Shown here piece by piece: positions 42,909 through 52,031 of a DNA stretch of 64,000 bases. The stretch is from Micromonospora cremea. GTDB taxonomy: Bacteria; Actinomycetota; Actinomycetes; Mycobacteriales; Micromonosporaceae. The notes under the pieces were generated by a model that ran no database searches, was not told the DNA's origin, and was given only the letters and a program-made list of their open reading frames with translations. Positions within the stretch are counted from its first letter, which is position 1. Every line of letters starts with the position of its first letter. The DNA lies in the NCBI RefSeq assembly GCF_900143515.1, contig NZ_FSQT01000001.1, positions 1,612,001 through 1,676,000 on the forward strand, in the 5' to 3' direction. The position numbers and the translations under genes were made by a program.

Positions 42909-44711
42909 TCAGCTGCGCGCGGGCGACCACCCGTCGGCGACGAGCCGGGAGGCGTCGCCGCCCTCGCCGTGGAAGAGCACACCGTCCCGGTCCACCGCGT
43001 CGACCCGGTCGACGTAGACGCCGCGCCCCTGCCCGGAGACATCCGTGCTGCTGCTCCACCGCAGGTGGGTGGCCTGGTCGGGCAACGTCACGGAGACCTG
43101 CCACCAGACCCGGCCGCCGTAGCCGGTCACCGTGCCGTCGGCGCTCCACCGTCGCCCGCCGTCACGCAGCCGCATGGTTGCCGGCACCCACGTCTGCCCC
43201 CCGTCAGTGGAGACCTCGAACCGCGCGCTGTCGTAGCGGGGCTCGGTGTCGTACCAGAGCAGGAAACTCGCCGTCCCACCCCGCGCCGGCCGACGCAGCG
43301 GCGCGGTGAGAGTGCTCGTCGCGGAGTCGCGCGGCTCGGCCCGCCAGGCGCTGGCCGAGCGTGGGCGCACCGGCATCGCCTCGGCGAGGTCCCGCGCGAC
43401 CGCGCGGCGGGCCACGTTGTTGCTGCCCCACCCCCGGTCAGGGTGCACCCGGTTGCTGAGCAGGATGACGAACGAGTGGGAGAGCGGGTCGATGACGATC
43501 GACGTCCCGGTGAAACCGGTGTGCCCGAAGCCCACCGGCGAGGACAGCCCCATCATGTACCAGTGCTTGTTCAGCTCGAAGCCGAGCCCGCGGTCGCTCT
43601 CCGGGTAGGCCGACTCCAGCGGCGCGTTGTAGTTGACCAGCATCGCGCGCACCGTGTCCGACCGCAGGATCCGGCGGCCACGGTACTCGCCGCCGTTGAG
43701 CAGTGACTGGCAGAGGACGGCCAGGTCCGCCGCGGTGGAGAAGACCCCGGCGTGCCCGGCCACCCCGCCCAGCGACCAGGCGTTCTCGTCGTGCACCTCA
43801 CCCCAGACCATGCCGCGCCCGGCGTACGGCTGGTATTCGGTCGCGGCGATCCGGGACCGCCGCTCCGGGCCCGGGTTGTAGCCGGTGTCGGACATGCCCA
43901 GCGGCCCGGTCACGCCGTCGCGGACCAGGTCGGCCAGCGGCCGGCCGGTGACCCGTTCCACCAGCACGCCCAGCGCGATCAGCCCGAGGTCCGAGTAGAC
44001 GTACCGGGAACCGGGCGTCGCACCGGCCGCCAGTGGCGTGGCGAGCGCGGCGGCGAACCGCTCGGCCGGCGTCGGGTACCTGCTCCACAACGCCGTGAAC
44101 GCGGGCAGACCCGAGGTGTGGGTGAGCAGCATCCGCACGGTGACCGTCTCCTTGCCGCCGGCGGCGAACTCCGGGACGTACCGGGCGACCGGCGCGTCCA
44201 GCTCCACCCGGCCCCGCTCCACCTGCTGCATGGTGACGATCGTGGTGAACAGCTTCGACACCGACGCCAGGTCGAAGATGGTGTCCGGCCGGGTCGCGAT
44301 CTGCTGGTCGGCGGGGAGTTCCACGCCGACCAGGCCGGGCGGTGGCCCGACGGCGGCGTACCGCACCGCGCTGCCGGCGGCGGCGTGCTGCACGATCACG
44401 CCGTCCTTGGCCGCCAGGACCACCCCGCCGGCGTACGCCGGGTATCCGGGATGGTCCGGCGTCGGCTGAAGGTATCCGGCCAGGTCGGCCGGGAGCCGGT
44501 CCACGTGCTCCGGGAGCAGGCCGACCTGGCGGGCGTTGCCGCGGCGCAGCGTGTCGTGCCGGAACTGGATGTCGGCGGGGGTGACGGTCGGTGGTCCGGA
44601 CGGGGCCGGGGGCGACGCCGCCACCCCGGTGGCTGGCAGCGTCGCACCCACGGCCACCAGGGCCAGGCCGAGCGCGAGTGAGCGGAGCGGACGACGGGTC
44701 GACCTGGTCAT
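42909..44711 (-). CDS. exported serine hydrolase (class C beta-lactamase fold), AmiE-like
   Basis: A 600-residue precursor with a signal peptide (residues 1-32). The beta-lactamase/DD-peptidase fold has the active-site SxxK at Ser150-Lys153 (DLASVSKLFT), YSDLG as the Tyr-Ser-Asn equivalent and GHTGFTG as the KTG equivalent. About 120 residues of beta-rich C-terminal domain follow (TWVPATMRLRDGG, WQVSVTLPDQATH). It ends a cassette with nagZ and namZ. In Bacillus subtilis the matching cassette encodes NagZ, NamZ and the amidase AmiE, which also has this fold, so N-acetylmuramoyl-L-alanine amidase activity is a good guess. Confidence 0.85.
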   Translation of the reverse strand: MTRSTRRPLRSLALGLALVAVGATLPATGVAASPPAPSGPPTVTPADIQFRHDTLRRGNARQVGLLPEHVDRLPADLAGYLQPTPDHPGYPAYAGGVVLAAKDGVIVQHAAAGSAVRYAAVGPPPGLVGVELPADQQIATRPDTIFDLASVSKLFTTIVTMQQVERGRVELDAPVARYVPEFAAGGKETVTVRMLLTHTSGLPAFTALWSRYPTPAERFAAALATPLAAGATPGSRYVYSDLGLIALGVLVERVTGRPLADLVRDGVTGPLGMSDTGYNPGPERRSRIAATEYQPYAGRGMVWGEVHDENAWSLGGVAGHAGVFSTAADLAVLCQSLLNGGEYRGRRILRSDTVRAMLVNYNAPLESAYPESDRGLGFELNKHWYMMGLSSPVGFGHTGFTGTSIVIDPLSHSFVILLSNRVHPDRGWGSNNVARRAVARDLAEAMPVRPRSASAWRAEPRDSATSTLTAPLRRPARGGTASFLLWYDTEPRYDSARFEVSTDGGQTWVPATMRLRDGGRRWSADGTVTGYGGRVWWQVSVTLPDQATHLRWSSSTDVSGQGRGVYVDRVDAVDRDGVLFHGEGGDASRLVADGWSPARS

Positions 44712-44722
44712 GACCGCACTCC

Positions 44723-46015
44723 TCAGTAGAGCAGGTAGGGCCGGCGCTGCCGGTTGAAGCTGGCCAACTCGTCGGCCCAGACGCCGACGACGTCGTCGAC
44801 GTCGGCTCCGGCGTCGATCTGGGTACGCAGTCGCGGCGAACCGGTGAGCTTGTCGATCCAGTACGGACGCACCGCGTCCCACGAGTCGCTCCGCCAGGCG
44901 AACGCCGGGTACTTGTGCGCCTCCACCAGCATCGCCACCCCGGTGCGGATCGGGTCGTACACCGCCGGGTCGACGACCTTGACCTCCACGCCGGCGCAGA
45001 GCTTGTTGAGCAGCGCGGGCTTCTGCCCGGCCGAGGTCGGCGAGAAGTACGCCTCGCGGAACTCGACTCCGGGAAGGTTCCGGGCGTTGAGTCGGTCACC
45101 CCAGTGGTGGTCGAAGTCGGTCGCCAGCCCGCCGATCAGCTCGAACGGGCGGCACGTGCCGCGCCCCTCGGTGATCGACGCGACGCCCTCGAAGAGCCCG
45201 GTGCCCGGATAGACGAGCGCGGTGTCCGGGGTGGGCATGTTCGGGCTGGGCATCACCCAGGGCACGCCGGTGTCGGCGGCGAGGTCGTCGCGCTTCCAGT
45301 GCCGGCAACGCACCACGTGCAGGTCGACCGGTCGCCCCGCCTCGGCGGGCAGGAAGGTGGCGTTGAAATACCGGGCCAGCTCCCCGACGGTCATCCCGTG
45401 CTGCTGGATGATCTCCTTGAGGCCCACACCCGAGGTGTACGGGGTGGTCATCATCGGCCCGTACGCCCGCCCGCCGATTGGGTTGGGACGGTCCAGCACG
45501 ACGTAGCGTCTGCCGACCCGGGCCGCGGCCATCATCGAGGTGTACATCGTCCAGATGTAGGTGTAGAAGCGGACCCCGACGTCCTGGATGTCGAAGACCA
45601 CCGTGTCCACGCCGGCCTCGGTGAACATGGCTTCCCAGCGGGCCAGCGAGGCGCCGTACGCGTCGTACACCGGGATGCCCGTGCGGGCGTCGACGCCGGT
45701 GCCCTCGCTGCCGCCGGCCTGCGCGGAGCCGCGGAAGCCGTGTTCGGGGCCGAACGCCGCGACCAACTGCACCCGGCCGGAGCCGTGCATCAGGTCGACG
45801 AGGTGCCGGTAGGCCGCGTCGACGCCGGTCGGGTTGGAGACGACCCCCACCCGCTGGCCGGCGAGCTCGGCGAACCCCGAGGACACCAGCTCGTCCAGGC
45901 CGGTGCGGACCCGACGGCCACCGGGGCTGGCCGCCGCGGGCGTCACGGCCGCGCCGACGCCGAGCACCCCCGCGCCCGTACCGACCGCGCCGGCAAGGAA
46001 ATTCCTCCGCTGCAT
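44723..46015 (-). CDS. namZ: exo-beta-N-acetylmuramidase NamZ (DUF1343), exported
   Basis: A 430-residue precursor. The N-terminus MQRRNFLAGAVGTGAGVLGV has the twin basic residues and hydrophobic core of a Tat-like signal. DUF1343 motifs follow in order: VGVVSNPTGVD, FGPEHGFRG, VFDIQDVGVRFYTYIWTM, DRPNPIGG, SPNMPTPDTALVYPG and ITEGRGT. NamZ removes terminal MurNAc from peptidoglycan fragments. Start ATG has AGGAGG upstream. It is 10 bp after nagZ and 11 bp before the serine-hydrolase gene: one operon. Confidence 0.92.
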   Translation of the reverse strand: MQRRNFLAGAVGTGAGVLGVGAAVTPAAASPGGRRVRTGLDELVSSGFAELAGQRVGVVSNPTGVDAAYRHLVDLMHGSGRVQLVAAFGPEHGFRGSAQAGGSEGTGVDARTGIPVYDAYGASLARWEAMFTEAGVDTVVFDIQDVGVRFYTYIWTMYTSMMAAARVGRRYVVLDRPNPIGGRAYGPMMTTPYTSGVGLKEIIQQHGMTVGELARYFNATFLPAEAGRPVDLHVVRCRHWKRDDLAADTGVPWVMPSPNMPTPDTALVYPGTGLFEGVASITEGRGTCRPFELIGGLATDFDHHWGDRLNARNLPGVEFREAYFSPTSAGQKPALLNKLCAGVEVKVVDPAVYDPIRTGVAMLVEAHKYPAFAWRSDSWDAVRPYWIDKLTGSPRLRTQIDAGADVDDVVGVWADELASFNRQRRPYLLY

Positions 46016-46025
46016 TGGTTGCCTC

Positions 46026-47843
46026 CTACCAGCTCAGGCCGTGGCCGTAGGGGTAGAGCACGGAGCCCGTTCCCTCGGCCGTGGGGATCGTGACGGGCAG
46101 CCGCCCGCTCGGGGACAGCTCGCCGTGCAGCGCCCGGACGAGCGTGTCCATCGCCGCCCGGGTGTACGAGTAGGTCGCCAGGTAGGTGGTCACGCCCGGC
46201 AGGTACGCGATGTCGTAGGGATCGCGGACCGCCACGACGACCACGGGCTTCCCGGTCGCCAGCAGCGCCGCGACGAGGCGCTGCTGGGTGGCGCGCGGGT
46301 CGGTGACGGTGGTGTCCCACGCCTTGTTCACCAGCACGACGGTGAGGTCGTGCGCGGCGGCCTGGGTGGCCGCCGCGGCGATCACCGTGTCGGAGGGCAG
46401 GGTCGCAGGCCGGGCGGTGGCCCGGGCGCCGCGGGCGGTGAACCCGGCGGCGACCGTCGCGACCGGGGCGAAGGCGGCGCTGTCCCAGCCGGTGACCAGG
46501 ACCGACCGGTCGGCGCGGGGCAGCGGCAGCACGCCAGCGTCGTTGCGGACGGCGGTGAGCGTCGGGTCGGTGACCCGGGTGACCGCGGCGAGGTGCTCCG
46601 GCGCGCCGACCGTCCGCACCGCCTCCTCGACGTCGACCAGCGGTGAGCGGGCCAGTCCCTGGCGGTACTTCATGCCGAGGATGCGACGCACCGACTCGTC
46701 GATCCGCCGTTCGGTGAGCTCGCCGCTGGCGACGGCGCGCAGCACGGCGTCCCGCGCCAGCGCGAGGTCCGGCGGCATCAGGAGCTGGTCGGCGCCGGCC
46801 TTGAGCGCCAGTACGGGCACCCGCTCGTCGCCGTACTTCGCCCGCACGCCGGCCATGTTGAGCGCGTCGGTGACGATGACGCCCCGGAAGCCGAGTTCAC
46901 CGCGCAGCACTCCGGTGAGGATCGTCGGCGACAACGTCGCCGGGTCGCCGGAGGGGTCGAGCGCGGGAATGACGATGTGCGCGGTCATGATCGATTCGAC
47001 GCCGGCTTTGATCGCGCGCCGGAACGGTGGCGCGTCGATGCGGTCCCACTCGGCGCGACTGTGGTTGATCACCGGGAGGCCGGTGTGGCTGTCGGTGGCC
47101 GTGTCGCCGTGCCCGGGGAAGTGTTTCGCCACGGCGGTCACCCGGGCGTCGTCCTGGAAACCGGTGACCTGGGCGGCGGTGAGGTCGGCCACCAGGGTGG
47201 GGTCGGCCCCGAAGGACCGGACGCCGATCACCGGGTTGCCCGCGTTGACGTTCACGTCGGCGATCGGCGCGTACGGCTGCCGGATCCCGACGGCGCGCAG
47301 CTCGCGCCCGGTGACGTCCGCCGACGTCCGGGCGGCCCGGGGTGACCTGGCGGCCCCCAGCGCCATCGCCCCGGGGAACTGGGCGGCGGGGGAGGGCATC
47401 CGCAGCACCGTGCCCTGCTCCTGGTCGGTGGAGATGAGCAAGGGCACGCGGCCCTTCGCGCCGTCGCCGAGGGCGGCCCGCTGGAGTCCGTTGGAGAGGG
47501 CGGCGATCTGGCGGGGACTGTCCAGGTTGTGTGACCAGGAGAAGTAGCAGACGCCGCCGAGGTGGTACCGCTCAATCACCTCGGCGGGTGTCTCCACACC
47601 GAACGCGGCGAGGTTCGCGGCACGGTCGGCGGCCGTGGGGCCTGTGGCGTCGCCACCGTAGACGTAGGTGGAGAAGAGCTGGCCCACCTTCTGTTCCAGG
47701 CTCATGTGCCGCAGCGTCGACGTGACCCAGCCGTGCTCGGCGGTCGAGGGGCGCACCGGGGTGGCGGCCTGGGCGGGGATGGGGGCGAGGGTGGCCGCCA
47801 GTGTGGCCACCAAGGTGGTCGCGGTAACGAGTCGGGTCTGCAT
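46026..47843 (-). CDS. nagZ: exported GH3 beta-N-acetylglucosaminidase
   Basis: A 605-residue precursor with signal peptide (cleavage after AQA, residue 27). The GH3 barrel contains LLISTDQEQGTVLRM, the NagZ-specific loop KHFPGHGDTATDSH with the catalytic His253, and the nucleophile Asp326 in VIVTDALNM. A second alpha/beta domain follows (VLVNKAWDTTVT, GKPVVVVAVRDPYD). It releases GlcNAc from GlcNAc-MurNAc-peptides outside the cell. First gene of the nagZ-namZ-serine hydrolase operon; GAGAGG five bases before ATG 47843 and a promoter 27-55 bp upstream. Confidence 0.93.
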   Translation of the reverse strand: MQTRLVTATTLVATLAATLAPIPAQAATPVRPSTAEHGWVTSTLRHMSLEQKVGQLFSTYVYGGDATGPTAADRAANLAAFGVETPAEVIERYHLGGVCYFSWSHNLDSPRQIAALSNGLQRAALGDGAKGRVPLLISTDQEQGTVLRMPSPAAQFPGAMALGAARSPRAARTSADVTGRELRAVGIRQPYAPIADVNVNAGNPVIGVRSFGADPTLVADLTAAQVTGFQDDARVTAVAKHFPGHGDTATDSHTGLPVINHSRAEWDRIDAPPFRRAIKAGVESIMTAHIVIPALDPSGDPATLSPTILTGVLRGELGFRGVIVTDALNMAGVRAKYGDERVPVLALKAGADQLLMPPDLALARDAVLRAVASGELTERRIDESVRRILGMKYRQGLARSPLVDVEEAVRTVGAPEHLAAVTRVTDPTLTAVRNDAGVLPLPRADRSVLVTGWDSAAFAPVATVAAGFTARGARATARPATLPSDTVIAAAATQAAAHDLTVVLVNKAWDTTVTDPRATQQRLVAALLATGKPVVVVAVRDPYDIAYLPGVTTYLATYSYTRAAMDTLVRALHGELSPSGRLPVTIPTAEGTGSVLYPYGHGLSW

Positions 47844-47869
47844 AGACGCCTCTCAGTCCGGGTGGCTGA

Positions 47870-47898
47870 AACTTAGCTACGCGTCTAGCAATCGTCAA
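47870..47898 (-). promoter_or_regulatory. promoter of the nagZ operon
   Basis: Minus-strand TTGACG (47898-47893) and TAAGTT (47875-47870) with 17-bp spacing predict a start near 47863, giving a leader of about 20 nt. The spacer GCTACGCGTCTAGC is weakly palindromic and could bind a regulator. It does not match the DasR site I know. Confidence 0.65.
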
Positions 47899-48112
47899 GA
47901 AGGTAACCTACAAATAGTGGCGGCGACCTCGTGAAGTTCGGGGTGACCCGCTGATCAGCCGGCCACCCCGGGTGCCGGCAAGAAACGTGTCACCAGCCGC
48001 AAACCACACGGATCGTGGAGATCTGGAGGTCCACGGGCGCGACCACCCGGAGGTTGGGGGCTGAGTCCATCAGGGACCAGCGTCAGAGCCGTTTCGGGTG
48101 TCCGGATCTGTC

Positions 48113-48673
48113 CTACCCGGCGCAACGGTGACGGTTGTCGGCGGTGGCGATCATCGAAAAAACGGCCAGGTCATGGGCCTCGCGCCCCTCCTGCTCGGCC
48201 ATCCGCAGTGTGCCCTCCCGCTGGTACCCGGCCTTCTCGGCCACCCGCAGGGAAGCCACGTTGTCGACGCGACAGTGCAACTGAACGCGCCGCATTCCGC
48301 CCTCGGTGAGCGCCCACCGTCCAACCGCCCGGGCTGCCTCGGTCGCAAAGCCGCGACCTCGCTGACCGGTGTGTATCCCGTAACCGATCTCGGTGCGACC
48401 AGCCTCCCAGTCGGTGTCCCGCAACCCGGTACTGCCGACGATCTTGCCGGTGGTCTGCTCCACTATCGCCAGGTGTACGCCCTCGCCGCCCAATCGCCGC
48501 TGATGCACCTCGTCCGCCAGCCACGTGTCCACGTCAGCGACCGCCCCGGGGAAGCCCGGCGGCAGTGCCGTTCGATCCCCGGACGCCAGAAACGCCGCCA
48601 CAGACTCGGTGTCCTGCGGACCGAACTCACGAATCTCCAACCCGCCGGAGATGATCTTCACTGGAGGAAACAT
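48113..48673 (-). CDS. GNAT acetyltransferase (RimJ/RimL type)
   Basis: A 186-residue acetyltransferase with LEIREFGPQDTESVAAFL, IGYGIHTGQRGRGFATEAAR (acetyl-CoA loop) and RVDNVASLRVAEKAGYQREG, very like the GNAT at 41690 in plan but not in sequence detail. ATG 48673 has no clear Shine-Dalgarno. It marks the left border of the rearranged accessory stretch. The 269-bp gap between it and nagZ contains only the nagZ promoter. Confidence 0.82.
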   Translation of the reverse strand: MFPPVKIISGGLEIREFGPQDTESVAAFLASGDRTALPPGFPGAVADVDTWLADEVHQRRLGGEGVHLAIVEQTTGKIVGSTGLRDTDWEAGRTEIGYGIHTGQRGRGFATEAARAVGRWALTEGGMRRVQLHCRVDNVASLRVAEKAGYQREGTLRMAEQEGREAHDLAVFSMIATADNRHRCAG

Positions 48674-48793
48674 GGTGTGCAGGGTAAGGCCACGCCCAGT
48701 GCGCAGCGCAGGGGATTTCGGTCCTGCCCCCAAGTGTGACCCCAGCCGCAAAGTAGCGATGAGCTGGAACAGGGGGGCGTACGGTCGATCGTC

Positions 48794-49039
48794 ATGTCAA
48801 CTGACTTCCGCTGCGCCCGTGCCCGCGGCCGCACTGGCGGTCGCAAACCTAAGATGACCCCCGCCCTGATCAACAAGGCGCAGCGCACGTACGACTCGAA
48901 GCAGTTCACGATGGCCGAGATCGCCGCTTCCTGCGGCGTCACCCCCATGACCATCTACCGCAACATCCGCACTGACACCGCGGAGCGGCCCACCACGGCG
49001 ACCGCGTCTACCGCCGCACCGAGAGGCGGGCCCCGGTGA
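48794..49039 (+). pseudogene. C-terminal helix-turn-helix fragment of a serine resolvase
   Basis: The frame gives ARGRTGGRKPKMTPALINKA, then YDSKQFTMAEIAASCGVTPM and TIYRNIR, which is the DNA-binding tail (HTH_7) of Tn3-type resolvases. The catalytic domain with its serine is missing; only about 10 unrelated residues precede. A transposon relic, perhaps from the same Tn3 element whose transposase fragment lies at 53820-54573. Confidence 0.7.
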
Positions 49040-49221
49040 ACCGGCCGGGCTGGCTACTCGACGTCGACGGCATCCTCAACGTCTCCCGCCCCCGCGTAAC
49101 GCAGCGGCCCGCCCGCGGCCGCAGCTCCCGGTACGACGAACGTGATTGCATGTACCGGGCCGCCGTGGACGTCATCACCATGAAGATTCGGCTACGAGAC
49201 CTCACGCGGGACTCGGGGTGA
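49036..49221 (+). pseudogene. truncated HAD-type protein
   Basis: GTG 49036 overlaps the previous frame (GTGA) and encodes NRPGWLLDVDGILNVSRPRV, the first strand and DxD nucleophile motif of small actinobacterial HAD proteins. It then loses similarity and stops after 61 codons. The remaining domain is absent, so it is probably inactive. Confidence 0.5.
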
Positions 49222-49226
49222 CACGG

Positions 49227-49634
49227 TCAATCGGCCAGCTCATCAACGCTGCGTACTGCCGCCGAGAGCAACGCCGGGTCGGGCGCGGCGGCGAGTACGT
49301 CGGCGACCGCGTCGGCGTATTTGATCGCGTGCGGATCGCCGATCGCCACCGCCCGGTCGGCCAGCTCCGCGATGGTGGGGTCGGGGCGAGGCTGCGGTAG
49401 CAGGCGCGGTTCGGCCGGTGCGTATGCGGCAGTGACCGCAGCCGTTGCCGCCCAGGCCGCGGCGAGACTTGCCGGCCACATCGCCTCGGGAAGAACCGGC
49501 AGGACGCGCATGACCGCGTTCGGTGCGGTGACGGCGTGCACCAGCATCACCGAGTTGCCGTACCCGTAGCTGCCGTGCCGCTCGGCGGCCGCCCTCACCA
49601 CAGCCGCAAGCCGCGCCGCCGTGCGTAAGCACAT
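49227..49634 (-). pseudogene. 5'-truncated questin-oxidase-like gene
   Basis: The frame yields HGSYGYGNSVMLVHAVTAPN, PVLPEAMWPASLAAAWAATA and DPHAIKYADAVADV, resembling the C-terminal third of questin oxidase-like (DUF4243) proteins. The family is normally more than 300 residues long; only about 135 remain. The beginning is lost at the point where the oppositely oriented PPOX gene starts, indicating a rearrangement junction near 49630. Confidence 0.55.
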
Positions 49635-50175
49635 GACCGAGCTCACCGAGCAGACCCGGCGGTTGATCGGCTGCTCGTCGCTGGTCCTGGTCGCCAGCGT
49701 GGACGCCGAGGGCAACTGCGACGTCTCCCCGCGCGGCGGCCCCGCCGGGTTCGTCGCCGTCCTGGACGCGCGGACGGTGGCGATACCGGACGCGACGGGC
49801 AACAAGCGCCTGGACACCCTGCAGAACGTCGTCGCGACCGGGCGGGCCGGGCTGCTGTTCGTCATCCCGGGGCGCACCACGACCCTCAGGGTCAACGGCC
49901 GGGCCTGCGTCTCCACCCGCCCCGAGCTGCTCTCACAGCTGACCGCCGTGGGCAAGCCGCCGGCCAGTGCGCTGGTGCTGGGCATCGAGGAGGTCTACCC
50001 GCACTGCCCCAAGGCGCTGCTGCGCGGCGGGGTCTGGAAGCCGGAGCAGTGGCTGCCGGCGGACGCCCAGCCGACCTCGGCCGAGGTGACGCTGGCCCAG
50101 CTGCGGATGCTGGAGCTGACGATCGCAGACATCGAACAGGTGGAGGCGGACTCGCTGAAATACCGGTACGAGTGA
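49633..50175 (+). CDS. pyridoxamine 5'-phosphate oxidase-like FMN protein, possibly 5'-truncated
   Basis: A 180-residue split-barrel protein with LVLVASVDAEGNCDVSPRGG, TVAIPDATGNKRLDTLQNVV, LLFVIPGRTTTLRVNGRA and EEVYPHCPKALLRGGVW, the DR2398/MSMEG-type PPOX-class pattern. Family members as I know them carry about 30 further residues before the first strand, which are absent here. The gene begins exactly where the divergent questin-oxidase relic is cut. The barrel itself looks intact, so a functional FMN/F420 oxidoreductase is possible. ATG 49633 or GTG 49621. Confidence 0.75.
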   Translation: MTELTEQTRRLIGCSSLVLVASVDAEGNCDVSPRGGPAGFVAVLDARTVAIPDATGNKRLDTLQNVVATGRAGLLFVIPGRTTTLRVNGRACVSTRPELLSQLTAVGKPPASALVLGIEEVYPHCPKALLRGGVWKPEQWLPADAQPTSAEVTLAQLRMLELTIADIEQVEADSLKYRYE

Positions 50176-50235
50176 CGGGCCGCGGACCGGCCGGCCGGGC
50201 GCTCAGGCCCAGGCCGTGCCGGCCCTCGTCGCGTC

Positions 50236-51012
50236 CTACTCCTCCGGCTCCCAGGCGATCAGCTGGTCGAAGACGCGGCGGTCGCCGTCGAGCCGCAGCA
50301 AGTCCATCGGAATGCGGCCGTAGAAGAACATGACCAGCTCATTGGCCGTACCCCGGGCGGAGACATAGGCCGCCTCCGGGCCCTCGCCGGCGACCGGCGC
50401 GGAGAGCCGGGCGGTCCGTGCGCCGTCGGCGGAGAACCAGAGCCGCCAGGAACGGCCCTCGGTGGCGTGGTAGTCGATGACAGCGGGCTTGTGCGGCCAC
50501 GCGGCCGTCGTCGCGACGCAGGTGGTCAGGAACTCGTCGACACCGTCGAGGGCCACCTCGTCCGGCAACGGCTGCGGGGCGCCCACGGCGACCTGGGCGT
50601 CATAGGTGTGCACGGCGACCTGCTGAAGCTGGTGCCGGGCAACGGCACCAGCGGTCTGCGGCGACTGCGACGGACCCCACCACGTCCAGCAACCACGATC
50701 CGGGCCGGCCTCCCGCAACGCGGCCAGCAGCTCCCCCGTCGACGCGGCGAACCAGGCCAGCAGGGCCTCGCGCTCCCGGGGCGGCACCGGGGCGGAGATG
50801 GCCGGCGGAGCGTCGGCGGGCCCCGCGGCCACGATGGCGGCCCACTTGCGGCGTCCCTCGCCCAGGTGCTGCACCAGGTCGAACAACGTCCACTCGGGGC
50901 AGGTCGGCACTCGCACGTCGAGGCTGGGTGCCGCGGCGACCGCCGCCCGGAAAGCGCTCGATCGTTCGTCCATCAGCCGCAACAGGTCGGCGAACTCCAG
51001 AGCCTTTTCCAC
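50236..51012 (-). CDS. maleylpyruvate isomerase N-terminal family protein (TIGR03083)
   Basis: A 258-residue protein. The N-terminal DinB-like bundle has VRVPTCPEWTLFDLVQHLGE (the canonical PxCPxWxxxDLxxHL) and VARHQLQQVAVHTYDAQVAV with metal-type histidines. The C-terminal domain (YVSARGTANELVMFFYGRIP) resembles the sterol-carrier-like half. Family members are zinc proteins linked to mycothiol chemistry, mostly uncharacterised. GTG 51012; Shine-Dalgarno weak. Confidence 0.82.
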   Translation of the reverse strand: MEKALEFADLLRLMDERSSAFRAAVAAAPSLDVRVPTCPEWTLFDLVQHLGEGRRKWAAIVAAGPADAPPAISAPVPPREREALLAWFAASTGELLAALREAGPDRGCWTWWGPSQSPQTAGAVARHQLQQVAVHTYDAQVAVGAPQPLPDEVALDGVDEFLTTCVATTAAWPHKPAVIDYHATEGRSWRLWFSADGARTARLSAPVAGEGPEAAYVSARGTANELVMFFYGRIPMDLLRLDGDRRVFDQLIAWEPEE

Positions 51013-51206
51013 CGCGGCTTTGTACCACCCCGCTCCGACAACCGACAGCGGGTTTCCCCGCCCCGGCGGCGGGGCCACGCGGAAATCCGTTGCCCGGCGG
51101 CCCGCGGGTTGACCATGCTGACGCGCATGGATCAGTGACCAGTGGCGCACGTGCGCGATGAAGGCGGGTTCGAGTCACCTCCCCGTCTCTGTCCGCCGTG
51201 CCACTC

Positions 51207-51238
51207 GAAGCCCGCACCGGGTGACCGGTGCGGGCTTC
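51207..51238. terminator. strong hairpin terminator
   Basis: GAAGCCCGCACCGG-GTGA-CCGGTGCGGGCTTC is a perfect 14-bp stem, followed by CTTCC. No intact gene ends immediately upstream on the plus strand. A preceding GGGTTCGAGTC looks like a T-arm but no tRNA can be folded, so it may be the terminator of a lost tRNA gene. Confidence 0.6.
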
Positions 51239-51386
51239 CTTCACGCGACGTGATCTGCGACGTCGCGCCAGCCGGCGTGCTCCGCGCCGAGACGCCGGCT
51301 GCCCGCCACTGGATCCGGGAGGCACCCCCTGGCGCGCCATCGCGCTGCCGGGCGCCTCCTGCCTAGACCTTGGAATCGCCGAAGCC

Positions 51387-52031
51387 GTGAATAGTTCCCG
51401 CCATGTCCGCGTGCCGGCCGACGGTCGCGGACCCGGCATCGACCGCAAAGCGCTGTGGGTGGTCAGCGAGCTCGGACTGCCGACCATCGTCAAAGCCTGC
51501 GTGTCGTGCAGGTCCACCCGTCACCGTCCCACCGGGAAGATCCGGGTCAACGCGAACCACAAGCTGCTCGACGTGTGGCTGCTGATCTGCTGCGACCTGT
51601 GCGGCCGCACGTCGAAGATCCCCGTCCACGAGCGCGTCAACGTGCGGGCGCTGGACCACGAGCGGCTACTGAGGTTCGAGAACAACGATCCGGCCATGGT
51701 GCGACAGCTGACCATGGACGCGACGCTCGCCCACAAGGCCGCCTACCAGCTCGACTGGACCGGCACCTGGCAGTTGGACACCGACATACCGTTCTACGAC
51801 CTCCAGCGCGAGGATGCCGGGCCGCTCGAGGTCATCATCAGGTTCGAGCTCCCGGCACCCGTCCGGGTCGAGAAGCTGCTCACCGCCGGGTTCGGCCTGA
51901 GCCGTCCCGCCGTGCGAGGCATGGTCGACTCCGGGCGCATCCGCCTGCCCCTGCCCATCGACGCCAAGGCCCGCGAGGACTTCACCTTCCTTGTCGTCAC
52001 CGCCCCACCGCTGTCACCCGAGCGGGCATAA
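51387..52031 (+). CDS. DUF1062 family protein
   Basis: A protein of about 214 residues with ACVSCRSTRHRPTGKIRVNA, NHKLLDVWLLICCDLCGRTS (two CxxC pairs, likely one zinc site) and HERVNVRALDHERLLRFENN, the DUF1062 core, then AAYQLDWTGTWQLDTD and an S4-like end (VEKLLTAGFGLSRPAVRGMV). Function unknown. The start is uncertain: GTG 51387 is given, while GTG 51459 sits just before the conserved part. Confidence 0.78.
   Translation: MNSSRHVRVPADGRGPGIDRKALWVVSELGLPTIVKACVSCRSTRHRPTGKIRVNANHKLLDVWLLICCDLCGRTSKIPVHERVNVRALDHERLLRFENNDPAMVRQLTMDATLAHKAAYQLDWTGTWQLDTDIPFYDLQREDAGPLEVIIRFELPAPVRVEKLLTAGFGLSRPAVRGMVDSGRIRLPLPIDAKAREDFTFLVVTAPPLSPERA

Noticed and set aside
51140..51240. GGGTTCGAGTC before a strong hairpin looked like the 3' end of a tRNA gene
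   Set aside because: The five bases on either side of the loop do not pair, no anticodon or D arm can be placed upstream, and no acceptor stem forms; at most a relic.
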